Below are positions 1 to 5,816 of a stretch of DNA of 6,034 bases, piece after piece. The notes under the pieces were generated by a model, which saw only the letters and a program-made list of their open reading frames with translations, was not told the origin of the DNA and ran no database searches. The number at the start of each line of letters is the position of its first letter. Positions within the stretch are counted from its first letter, which is position 1. Source of the DNA: an uncultured Mucispirillum sp. (GTDB lineage Bacteria > Chrysiogenota > Deferribacteres > Deferribacterales > Mucispirillaceae); contig CAMEOC010000072.1 in assembly GCA_945929285.1 (NCBI GenBank), forward strand, positions 1 to 6,034, given 5' to 3'. A program made the translations under genes and the position numbers.

Positions 1-377
1 GCTGCGGAAACCTGTATGTAGTTATCATCTGCTTTAAAAGGGTGGATATAGTCTTTATGAATATTATTTAGTGCAACTGCATCTACAATTAATTTATCAT
101 AAGAGCAGTTTAGGCGGGAAAGGCTTAAATGCATGGCCTGCTTTACTGCATTTAATATATTTATTTTATCTATTATAATAGGGCATACCACACCTATTCC
201 ATAAGTTATGGCATTTTCCAGTATAAAAGGATATAATTTTTCCCGCATTTTTTTGGAAAGTTTTTTGGAATCTCTTATTCTTTCATCATAAAAATCTTCT
301 TTTAATATAATGGCACATGTTACCACAGGCCCTGCCAGGCAGCCTCTGCCAACTTCATCTACCCCTGCTATGAGCAT
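1..377 (-). CDS. rnhB: Ribonuclease HII, N-terminal part (cut by window edge)
   Basis: RNase HII cleaves the RNA strand of RNA/DNA hybrids and removes single ribonucleotides misincorporated in DNA. The frame reads about 125 residues before the window edge cuts it; complete family members are about 200 residues. It opens MLIAGVDEVGRG, the family's N-terminal motif, with catalytic D7 and E8. DSKKLS follows at residues 36-41. D99 (in LIVDA) and D117 (in KADD) match the third and fourth metal-binding acidic residues, with the same 18-residue spacing as the E. coli pair D108/D126. The usual KGD is KAD here, a conservative variant. The last readable residues (QVSAA) enter the conserved SAAS segment. 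The ATG lies inside the last codons of hypB (10-nt overlap), with an AAGGG Shine-Dalgarno 10 nt upstream inside hypB, so expression is probably coupled to hypAB. The grouping with hyp genes looks positional rather than functional. Confidence 0.93.
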   Translation of the reverse strand, partial: MLIAGVDEVGRGCLAGPVVTCAIILKEDFYDERIRDSKKLSKKMREKLYPFILENAITYGIGVVCPIIIDKINILNAVKQAMHLSLSRLNCSYDKLIVDAVALNNIHKDYIHPFKADDNYIQVSA

Positions 378-1033
378 TGTTTTTTAGCCCTTATACCACG
401 CTCAAACCATTCTATTACCTTATCTAGCCCTTCTTCTGTTTTACATGATATAATAAATTCTTCCAGTGTGCTTTTTATTTTTTTAGCGTTTTCCACTGCT
501 TTTTCTATATTAAAATCTACATATGGAGCAAGGTCTACTTTATTTATAATAAATATATCCCCTGCAAAAAACATGGTTGGGTATTTTAAAGGTTTATCGT
601 CCCCTTCTGTTACAGATAGTAATATTATATTTGCATCTTGCCCTAAATCATATTCAGAAGGGCATACAAGGTTTCCCACATTTTCTATAATCAATAAATC
701 AAGGTTATCACCATCTACTAAAGGGAGTTTTCTTTCAATTTCAGCAGCTTCTAAATGGCATGCTCCCCCGGTTTGTATCTGCACAGCTTTTACGCCCACT
801 TTTTCTATACGCTCTTTATCGTTTTCTGTCTGCAAATCACCTTCTATTACTGCCACATTATATTTTTTAGATAATGCACCTAATATTTTTTCCAGTAAAC
901 TTGTTTTACCACTGCCAGGGGATGACATAATGTTTACAGTAAAAGTGCCGTTCTTTTTAAACCTGTTTCGCAGCTCTGCTGCATCCATATCGTTTTTAGA
1001 TAATACTTTTTGGTTTATTTCAACTTTTTCCAT
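368..1033 (-). CDS. hypB: Hydrogenase nickel incorporation GTPase HypB
   Basis: HypB is the cytoplasmic SIMIBI-class GTPase that, with HypA, delivers nickel to the large subunit of [NiFe] hydrogenase, and in some bacteria to urease. The 221-residue protein shows the P-loop SSPGSGKTS at 37-45, EGD at 64-66, the metal-site motif GGACHL with C92 and H93, and ENVGNLVCP at 117-125 with C124. C92, H93 and C124 match the known nickel/zinc site at the GTPase dimer interface. NKVDL (164-168) gives guanine specificity and SCKT (196-199) is the G5-like loop. The N-terminus has neither the CxxCGC high-affinity nickel motif of E. coli HypB nor a histidine-rich stretch, so this is the short form, without nickel storage. 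The ATG is 12 nt after the hypA stop, with GGGGTG just upstream. The 3' end overlaps rnhB by 10 nt. Confidence 0.96.
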   Translation of the reverse strand: MEKVEINQKVLSKNDMDAAELRNRFKKNGTFTVNIMSSPGSGKTSLLEKILGALSKKYNVAVIEGDLQTENDKERIEKVGVKAVQIQTGGACHLEAAEIERKLPLVDGDNLDLLIIENVGNLVCPSEYDLGQDANIILLSVTEGDDKPLKYPTMFFAGDIFIINKVDLAPYVDFNIEKAVENAKKIKSTLEEFIISCKTEEGLDKVIEWFERGIRAKKQCS

Positions 1034-1045
1034 TACTACACCCCG

Positions 1046-1387
1046 TTAGTCTATATCAATATAAGCGATTTCTAATTCATTGCCTGAAAGTATGGTAACC
1101 CTGCCGGAAGAACATTTTGGGCATAACACAAAATAGCCCTCCATTTCAGATTCATAGCCGCAGTCTTCACATTTGCCAGTAAGGGGCACATCAATATATT
1201 CAAATGTGGCATTTTCTGCAATGGTTTCAGCCTTTAATGCATCAAAAGCAAACCGCAAAGAAGCTTCATCAATAGCACTCATTTTGCCAACCTTTACTGC
1301 CACATTATTTATCTTTTTAGCGCCTTTTTCAAGTGCTGTTTTTATAGCAATATCTAATATACTTTGAGCAATACCTGTTTCATGCAT
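1046..1387 (-). CDS. hypA: Hydrogenase nickel metallochaperone HypA
   Basis: HypA is a small metallochaperone that binds nickel at its N-terminus, carries a structural zinc, and hands nickel to the hydrogenase large subunit together with HypB. The 113-residue length is normal for the family. It starts MHE, so the N-terminal amine, H2 and nearby backbone can form the nickel site. The zinc site is two CxxC pairs, C73/C76 and C89/C92. GNELEI at 102-107 is the typical C-terminal family signature. The ATG is set by the MHE motif and by an AAGGTG Shine-Dalgarno 5 nt upstream (1393-1398). hypA is the first gene of a hypA-hypB-rnhB run, with its own promoter close upstream. HybF or a urease-linked HypA paralogue would look similar; the adjacent hypB favours hydrogenase maturation. 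Confidence 0.96.
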   Translation of the reverse strand: MHETGIAQSILDIAIKTALEKGAKKINNVAVKVGKMSAIDEASLRFAFDALKAETIAENATFEYIDVPLTGKCEDCGYESEMEGYFVLCPKCSSGRVTILSGNELEIAYIDID

Positions 1388-1408
1388 AATTTCACCTTGT
1401 ATCTATGT

Positions 1409-1437
1409 ATAATAATTATTTCATATGAAAATAACAA
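1409..1437 (-). promoter_or_regulatory. Predicted sigma70-type promoter for hypA
   Basis: Read on the minus strand, TTGTTA (1432-1437) and TATTAT (1409-1414) are separated by exactly 17 nt and sit just ahead of hypA. Transcription would start near 1402, giving a leader of about 14 nt that includes the AAGGTG ribosome site. The -10 region is in very AT-rich DNA, where chance matches are common, so the 17-nt spacing and the position are the main support. Confidence 0.55.
1419..1430. promoter_or_regulatory. 12-bp perfect palindrome in the hypA promoter spacer (possible operator)
   Basis: TTTCATATGAAA is a perfect inverted repeat between the predicted -35 and -10 elements of hypA, where a dimeric repressor would block RNA polymerase. 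I do not recognise it as an FNR, Fur or E. coli-type NikR site. The AT-rich context raises the odds of a chance palindrome. Confidence 0.35.
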
Positions 1438-1473
1438 GGGGAAAATGTAAGGATTGTCTTTTTATATATTATC

Positions 1474-1487
1474 CTACAAAGTTGTAG
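1474..1487. repeat. Inverted repeat CTACAA-2 nt-TTGTAG
   Basis: Two 6-bp arms separated by 2 nt lie in the gap between the 218-residue gene and hypA, about 37 nt upstream of the predicted hypA -35. It could be an operator or a small RNA hairpin (5-bp stem, 4-nt loop). No uridine run follows on either strand, so it does not look like an intrinsic terminator. Confidence 0.3.
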
Positions 1488-1508
1488 CCTATAGATTATA
1501 GTAATAGA

Positions 1509-1520
1509 ATATTATAATAT
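1509..1520. repeat. AT-only 12-bp palindrome
   Basis: ATATTATAATAT is a perfect palindrome 21 nt downstream of the stop of the 218-residue gene. It is made only of A and T in a very AT-rich gap, so it may be chance. The rest of the 1388-1540 gap shows nothing beyond the hypA promoter elements and the inverted repeat at 1474-1487. Confidence 0.2.
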
Positions 1521-1540
1521 ATGAATGATTATGTAGCACT

Positions 1541-2197
1541 TTATCTATTTTGTAATTCTTTAATATCATTTATGATATGTTCATAATATTTCTTTATAAA
1601 TTCTACTGCTTTTTCAGCAATTTCTTTACTTGTTGCCTTTTTTAAATCAATATTATTTACCTTTTCATAAGCATAAATATCGTTATCTTCAAACCATTCT
1701 ACCATTTTATCACATTTATCAGGAAACCTTTTTTTTCTCAAATCGTTTAAATCTTGTATTTTTTTATTTTCTATGAAAAGTTCAAAGAAAACTTTTGGTT
1801 TATCTAATTTTTCATCCATATAAGTATATCCATTATACACAATACTTATATAGAATATAAAAACAATCTTTTTATTATCATCGGTTTTTAGTTCTATATC
1901 TATTCCTATAGCATTATATTCGCTGTTTTCAAGATATTCAAAGTCTGACATTTTATTTATAAAATCAATTTTATTACATTCTTCTTTTAAATAATTATAA
2001 CAACTACTCAAATATCCTTCTATATCTTCTAACGCTATATTGTATAAATATTTTATTTTTTTTATATTTTCTTCATTTAGGATACCATCATATTGTTCTT
2101 CTGAAATTTTATCACTATTGTTTACTATATTTAATATTCCATTATTTGCATTTTCTAAGTAATAGTATGAAACATCTAATAACTTATTGTTTTCCAT
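1541..2197 (-). CDS. Uncharacterised 218-residue protein, partner of the nuclease gene
   Basis: I do not recognise this protein. It is soluble-looking, with no signal peptide or membrane segment, and rich in Lys, Asn, Ile, Glu and Tyr. Residues 1-80 look mostly helical. Residues 96-141 look like a beta-rich core: IGIDIEL, then IVFIFYISIV, then PKVFFELFI, with turns between. Residues 185-215 look like a C-terminal helix pair. No catalytic motif stands out. The ATG lies within the last codons of the nuclease gene (14-nt overlap) with GGTG 7 nt upstream, so the two are probably translationally coupled and may act together. It could be a regulator, inhibitor or second subunit, or a detached C-terminal domain of the nuclease family; all of these are inference. 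Base composition is much more AT-rich than the flanking genes (10 G+C in the 60 bases at 2041-2100), suggesting acquired DNA. Confidence 0.75.
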   Translation of the reverse strand: MENNKLLDVSYYYLENANNGILNIVNNSDKISEEQYDGILNEENIKKIKYLYNIALEDIEGYLSSCYNYLKEECNKIDFINKMSDFEYLENSEYNAIGIDIELKTDDNKKIVFIFYISIVYNGYTYMDEKLDKPKVFFELFIENKKIQDLNDLRKKRFPDKCDKMVEWFEDNDIYAYEKVNNIDLKKATSKEIAEKAVEFIKKYYEHIINDIKELQNR

Positions 2198-3116
2198 ATA
2201 TTTTCACCATAATATATTCATATTTTTCTATAAATGATACACTTTGATTTATTTGCCTATATTCATTTTCTTCCAATATATTATGTTTTTTTAATACACT
2301 GTCAATATCTTTTACTTCGTACAAATGTGTAAGTATATGTGAAAGCCACATTTGAAAAAATATACCTTCGTTTGTATCTTCTAGCTCACCAAATTTTATT
2401 TCTTTCCACTCTATATTAGAATGAATATTAAAACTTTTTTTATTCTTATTGTGCTTATATCTGTTATAACCTGCATAAAAAGCTGCTGCCAAATCAAGCC
2501 ATGTAATATTTTTAAAGTGCTCACATTGTGGCATTTGAGTTTCTTTAGTTAGGTATATAAATTCAAATGCTGTCTTTTCTTTAGCTTTGTAGTAATTCAC
2601 AGTTTGTTTATCTTGTTCTCTTTGTCCTATTTTTGCTTCAATTACAATTTGGTTTTTACCATCTATATATTCATTACAAGTGCATAATACATCAATTCTA
2701 CCATTTTTAATTGGAACTTCACTTTCTGCATCTCTTATTGTTAAGTTATCTTTATTTTTGTATTTATCTTTATTTTTGTCTTTATCTTCAATTAAATATA
2801 TAAGGCTTTTTAATAGATAATTTTTAAATTCATATTGTTTTAAAAAAAGTGTTAGTAATTTTGTATTTGCTGTTTCTTGAGTTGGTTTATATAAAATATC
2901 TACATGTTTTCTAAGTGGGGAAAATCTGTTGTTTAAATAGTTATAATTTTCTAAATATTTACTTAATTTATCCTTAAGCTTTTTATTAAGTTCATCATTT
3001 ATATTAGATAAATTTTGAACTAAATATTTAATATTTAAAAATGCAATAAAATCTTTTACAATATTTGTATCATAATCTAACTTTTTATTTTCTATTGTTG
3101 TTATAGTTTTAATCAT
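2184..3116 (-). CDS. PD-(D/E)XK nuclease superfamily protein
   Basis: This 310-residue protein probably cuts or binds nucleic acid. After a helical N-terminus, residues 81-102 (ETANTKLLTLFLKQ and following) match the conserved first helix of the PDDEXK_4-type family (Pfam PF14281, assigned from memory). The active-site core follows: acidic E131/E133, NGRIDVL with D142, IVIEAKIG with E160 and K162, then Q168, Q171 and Y175 of the QxxQxxxYY helix, and FIYLT at 186-190. Together D142, E160 and K162 give a complete D-ExK metal site, so it should be active. A Lys/Asp-rich stretch at 111-123 comes from a DNA tandem repeat. The C-terminal third (about 230-310) is helical and unassigned. The ATG is the only plausible start; its ribosome site is weak (GGGT about 9 nt away). 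Substrate and role are unknown; relatives occur in accessory and putative defence loci. It is first in a two-gene unit with its own promoter. Confidence 0.85.
   Translation of the reverse strand: MIKTITTIENKKLDYDTNIVKDFIAFLNIKYLVQNLSNINDELNKKLKDKLSKYLENYNYLNNRFSPLRKHVDILYKPTQETANTKLLTLFLKQYEFKNYLLKSLIYLIEDKDKNKDKYKNKDNLTIRDAESEVPIKNGRIDVLCTCNEYIDGKNQIVIEAKIGQREQDKQTVNYYKAKEKTAFEFIYLTKETQMPQCEHFKNITWLDLAAAFYAGYNRYKHNKNKKSFNIHSNIEWKEIKFGELEDTNEGIFFQMWLSHILTHLYEVKDIDSVLKKHNILEENEYRQINQSVSFIEKYEYIMVKIYGKQ
2746..2788. repeat. 18-bp tandem repeat inside the nuclease gene (about 2.4 copies)
   Basis: Units at 2746-2763 and 2764-2781 differ at a single base (2762 versus 2780), and a partial third unit covers 2782-2788. 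The period is a multiple of three, so copy-number change keeps the reading frame. It encodes a repeated DKNKDK-type Lys/Asp stretch at residues 111-122, directly before the catalytic core. Confidence 0.8.
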
Positions 3117-3145
3117 TAGGTATTACCCATTCATATATAAAATGT

Positions 3146-3174
3146 ATTATAAGTAAATAACTTTATAATGTAAA
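3146..3174 (-). promoter_or_regulatory. Predicted strong sigma70-type promoter for the nuclease module
   Basis: On the minus strand, TTTACA (3169-3174, five of six matching TTGACA) and a perfect TATAAT (3146-3151) are separated by exactly 17 nt. Transcription would start near 3139, about 23 nt ahead of the nuclease ATG at 3116. It sits between the rpsU terminator and the nuclease gene, so the module has its own start. The remaining bases of this gap hold nothing else I can support. Confidence 0.7.
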
Positions 3175-3201
3175 ATATTTTCATTGTTCTACTTTTTTCC
3201 C

Positions 3202-3237
3202 AAAAAAAAGACCCTTCTCACAATTAGGAAAGGGCCT
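3202..3237 (-). terminator. Intrinsic terminator after rpsU
   Basis: On the minus strand the arms AGGCCCTT (3237-3230) and AAGGGTCT (3216-3209) form an 8-bp stem with one G-U wobble and a 13-nt loop. Eight uridines follow (A-run at 3202-3209 on the plus strand). It begins 8 nt after the rpsU stop and should end clpX-lon-rpsU transcripts. A T-run at 3237-3242 on the plus strand means it might also work weakly in the other direction. Confidence 0.9.
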
Positions 3238-3245
3238 TTTTTCAA

Positions 3246-3467
3246 CTACGCGTTTTTGTAGTTTCTCTGCATTTGTTTTCTCTGCAGTTTTTGTTGTTTG
3301 CGACGAGCTTTTAAAAGTTTTTTGCGTCTTACTTCTGTTGGTTTTTCGTAGTAAGCATGCTTTTTAATCTCACGGATTAAGCCTTCGCGTTCGATTTTCT
3401 TTTTTAAAAGTTTTAATGCCTGGTCAACATTATCCCCGTCAACTCTTACGATTGCATTAACTGCCAA
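3246..3467 (-). CDS. rpsU: 30S ribosomal protein S21 (TTG start)
   Basis: S21 is a small basic protein of the 30S subunit, near the anti-Shine-Dalgarno end of 16S rRNA, that helps initiation. The 73 residues show the family pattern: an N-terminal strand (AIVRVDGD), a helix around DQALKLLKKKIEREG, the signature YYEKPTEVRRKK (from residue 39), and a strongly Lys/Arg-rich C-terminus. I chose TTG at 3465-3467, which gives MAVNAIVRV, because a strong GAAGGTG site lies 6 nt upstream. A GTG at 3474-3476 would add three residues, but it is itself part of that Shine-Dalgarno sequence, and an in-frame TGA lies just beyond it. No in-frame ATG exists near the start. The gene follows lon by 22 nt and ends at a strong terminator, so it is the last gene of the clpX-lon-rpsU run. 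Confidence 0.93.
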   Translation of the reverse strand: MAVNAIVRVDGDNVDQALKLLKKKIEREGLIREIKKHAYYEKPTEVRRKKLLKARRKQQKLQRKQMQRNYKNA

Positions 3468-3473
3468 CGTAAA

Positions 3474-3480
3474 CACCTTC
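3474..3480 (-). promoter_or_regulatory. Ribosome binding site that decides the rpsU start
   Basis: GAAGGTG on the minus strand lies 6 nt upstream of TTG (3465-3467). Its last three bases are the alternative GTG codon, which therefore cannot be the start served by this site. The lon site (AAGGG at 5806-5810) has the same 6-nt spacing and a similar TTTAC spacer. Confidence 0.75.
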
Positions 3481-3489
3481 TTTCATAGT

Positions 3490-5799
3490 TTATTTTAGAA
3501 CAAGCTCTCTCACTTCATCAAAAGTGGATACAAGCTTGAATTCCATTTCACTTCTAACATCTTCTGGGATATCCGTCAAGTCTTTTTCATTTTCAATAGG
3601 GCAAATCACCGTTCTTATGCCTGCCCTGTGGGCTGCCAGCACTTTTTCTTTTAAGCCCCCAATCTGTAAAACTTTACCCCGTAATGTTATTTCGCCAGTC
3701 ATTGCTATTTTGCAATTTGCCTTTTTCTCAGATACTGCTGAAAGTATAGCTGTTGCCATTGTAATACCAGCTGATGGGCCATCCTTTGGCACTGCACCTT
3801 CTGGCACATGAAGATGTATATCAAAATCTTTAAATTTATATGATGGCACACCCACTTTTCCTGCCACACTTTTTACTACAGAATAAGCAATATTGGCAGA
3901 TTCTTTCATAACATCACCTAAATGGCCTGTTACAATTAATTTGCCGCTACCTTCAAAAAGTGCAACTTCTATCTGCAGTAAATCGCCGCCATATTGAGTC
4001 CAGGCAAGCCCTGTGGCTACACCCAGCTCTTCATCATCATATACACCGCCTATTCTAAATTTTCTAGGCCCTAAATATTCTTTTGTTAATTCATCATTAA
4101 CTACTATATTTTCCAGTGCTTCATCACTTACTAATCTTTTTACACTTTTTCTCACAAGTGATGCAATATTTCTTTCTAAGTTCCTAACACCTGCTTCTTT
4201 TGTGTAGTATGTAATAAGCTCCATAACTGCATTATCTGTTATGGTTATTTTATCATCTTTTACATTGTGTTCTTTTAGCTCTTTTGGTATTAAAAACCCG
4301 CGGGCAATATGCAGTTTTTCCTGTTCTGTATAGCCTGATAATCTTATTACTTCCATTCTATCAAGCAGTGGAGCAGGTATAGTTTCTAGAGAGTTTGCAG
4401 TAGTTATAAAAAACACTTTAGATAAATCAAGCTCTGTTTCAAGATAATGGTCTGTAAAAGTGCTGTTTTGCTCTGGGTCTAATGCTTCTAATAATGCAGA
4501 AGCTGGGTCGCCCCTGTAGTCTGAGCCTATTTTATCTATCTCATCAAGTAAAAATACAGGGTTCATACTGCCTGCTTTTTTCATAGACTGCACTATTTTA
4601 CCAGGAAGTGCACCAATATATGTTCTTCTATGGCCTCTAATCTCTGCTTCATCTCGCACTCCGCCCATACTCATACGCACAAATTTTCTGCCCATGGCAT
4701 CTGCAATGGAGCGGGCAAGGGAAGTTTTACCAACACCAGGAGGCCCTACAAAACATAGTATTGAGCCTTTCATATTTTCAGAATATTTTCTAACAGATAA
4801 AAATTCTAATATTCTTTCCTTTGGTTTTTCTAATCCGTAATGGTCTTTATTTAGCACATCTTCTGCATGTTTTATATCTATAATATCATCTGTCTTAATA
4901 TTCCATGGCAGGCTTATTATCCAGTCAAGATAGTTTCTTACAACTGTGGTTTCTGCACTCATTGGTGGCATAAACCTAAGTTTTTTAAGCTCTTTTTCTG
5001 CCTTTTCTTTTACAGTTTCAGGCATAACCAGCTCTTTTATTTTCTGCTCTATTTCTTCAATATCTGCCTTATAGTCATCTTCTTTACCCATTTCTTTTTG
5101 AATGGCTTTCATTTGCTCATTAAGGTAATATTCTTTTTGGGACTGGCTCATTTTAGCCTTAACCCTGTTTTTTATACGCTCATCTATTTTTAAAAGCTCC
5201 AGCTCTGTTTTAATAAGCTCTATAACTTTTTCAGCACGCTTTGTAGGGTTGCTTATTTCTAAAACTGATTGAAAATCTTGAGCTTTTACTTTCAGGTTAG
5301 ATGCTACTAAAAATGTCATTCGTGATAAATCTTCTGCCTGTATAATATTTTGCAGCACTTCCTGGTTTATGCGTTTTGTTTGAGCCACATAGCTTTCAAA
5401 ATTTTTTATTAAAACAAAACGGGCAGTATCCATTTCTTCCTGTTCTGCTTCTTCTTCCTGCAACCATTCCACATCTGCAAAATAACACTCATCATCTAAC
5501 ACTAGATTATTCATTTTGGCACGCTTAAGCCCTTCAATAAGCACTTTTACATTACCATCAGGCAGCTGCATAGTTTGTAAAACTCGTGCTATTATACCTG
5601 TCTGGTTTAAGTCCTCCATTTGAGGGTTATCAGTATTAGCTTCTTTTTGCAGTGTTAAAAACAGCTTTTTATCTGTGGAGTTTGCAATATTTAAAGCCTT
5701 AACAGAACGGGGCCTGCCTACAAAAATTGGAACTATCATATATGGAAAAACCACCACATCCCGTAGTGGTATAACCGTAAACTGTTCTTTATGATTCAT
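3490..5799 (-). CDS. lon: ATP-dependent Lon protease (LonA type)
   Basis: Lon is a cytoplasmic hexameric AAA+ serine protease that degrades misfolded proteins and unstable regulators. The 769-residue protein is full length for bacterial LonA (E. coli 784). The N-terminal substrate-binding domain covers about 1-200, opening FTVIPLRDVVVFPYM, and is followed by a coiled region (about 200-280). The ATPase has Walker A GPPGVGKT (352-359), Walker B FLLDEID (416-422), sensor-1 N469, arginine-finger region R481 and sensor-2 R539 in AGVRNLER. The protease domain has catalytic S676 in PKDGPSAG and K719 in GGLKEK, 43 residues apart as in E. coli (S679/K722). All key residues are present. The ATG has AAGGG 6 nt upstream and lies 17 nt after clpX; rpsU follows. 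There is no membrane segment, so it is LonA, not the membrane-bound LonB. No separate heat-shock promoter is visible before it. Confidence 0.98.
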   Translation of the reverse strand: MNHKEQFTVIPLRDVVVFPYMIVPIFVGRPRSVKALNIANSTDKKLFLTLQKEANTDNPQMEDLNQTGIIARVLQTMQLPDGNVKVLIEGLKRAKMNNLVLDDECYFADVEWLQEEEAEQEEMDTARFVLIKNFESYVAQTKRINQEVLQNIIQAEDLSRMTFLVASNLKVKAQDFQSVLEISNPTKRAEKVIELIKTELELLKIDERIKNRVKAKMSQSQKEYYLNEQMKAIQKEMGKEDDYKADIEEIEQKIKELVMPETVKEKAEKELKKLRFMPPMSAETTVVRNYLDWIISLPWNIKTDDIIDIKHAEDVLNKDHYGLEKPKERILEFLSVRKYSENMKGSILCFVGPPGVGKTSLARSIADAMGRKFVRMSMGGVRDEAEIRGHRRTYIGALPGKIVQSMKKAGSMNPVFLLDEIDKIGSDYRGDPASALLEALDPEQNSTFTDHYLETELDLSKVFFITTANSLETIPAPLLDRMEVIRLSGYTEQEKLHIARGFLIPKELKEHNVKDDKITITDNAVMELITYYTKEAGVRNLERNIASLVRKSVKRLVSDEALENIVVNDELTKEYLGPRKFRIGGVYDDEELGVATGLAWTQYGGDLLQIEVALFEGSGKLIVTGHLGDVMKESANIAYSVVKSVAGKVGVPSYKFKDFDIHLHVPEGAVPKDGPSAGITMATAILSAVSEKKANCKIAMTGEITLRGKVLQIGGLKEKVLAAHRAGIRTVICPIENEKDLTDIPEDVRSEMEFKLVSTFDEVRELVLK

Positions 5800-5816
5800 T
5801 GTAAACCCTTATAAAA

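Noticed and set aside
1474..1487. Hairpin as a terminator for the nuclease module
   Set aside because: The stem is short and no uridine run follows on the minus strand.
2746..2788. CRISPR array or multi-copy iteron-like origin
   Set aside because: The repeat is direct, without spacers, has under three units and lies in frame within a coding region.
3117..3130. Four-codon mini ORF (MGNT) whose TAA overlaps the nuclease ATG
   Set aside because: Too short to judge and without a ribosome site; a chance ATG in the leader is the simpler reading.
1437..3200. Flanking direct repeats or target-site duplication marking the module as a transposon or integrated element
   Set aside because: Only short AT-rich matches (about 8 nt, such as AAAATGTA) were seen on both sides, as expected by chance; no integrase, transposase or tRNA is present.
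3456..3486. Nine-codon ORF (MKEGVYVGS) between lon and rpsU
   Set aside because: No ribosome site in front of it, and it ends inside rpsU in another frame; its AAGAAGG is explained as the rpsU ribosome site.
4867..5193. Plus-strand open frame of 108 codons opposite lon, and similar ones opposite hypB and hypA
   Set aside because: They lie entirely opposite well-conserved genes, have low-complexity Phe/Ser-rich translations and no convincing ribosome sites; they are antisense shadows.
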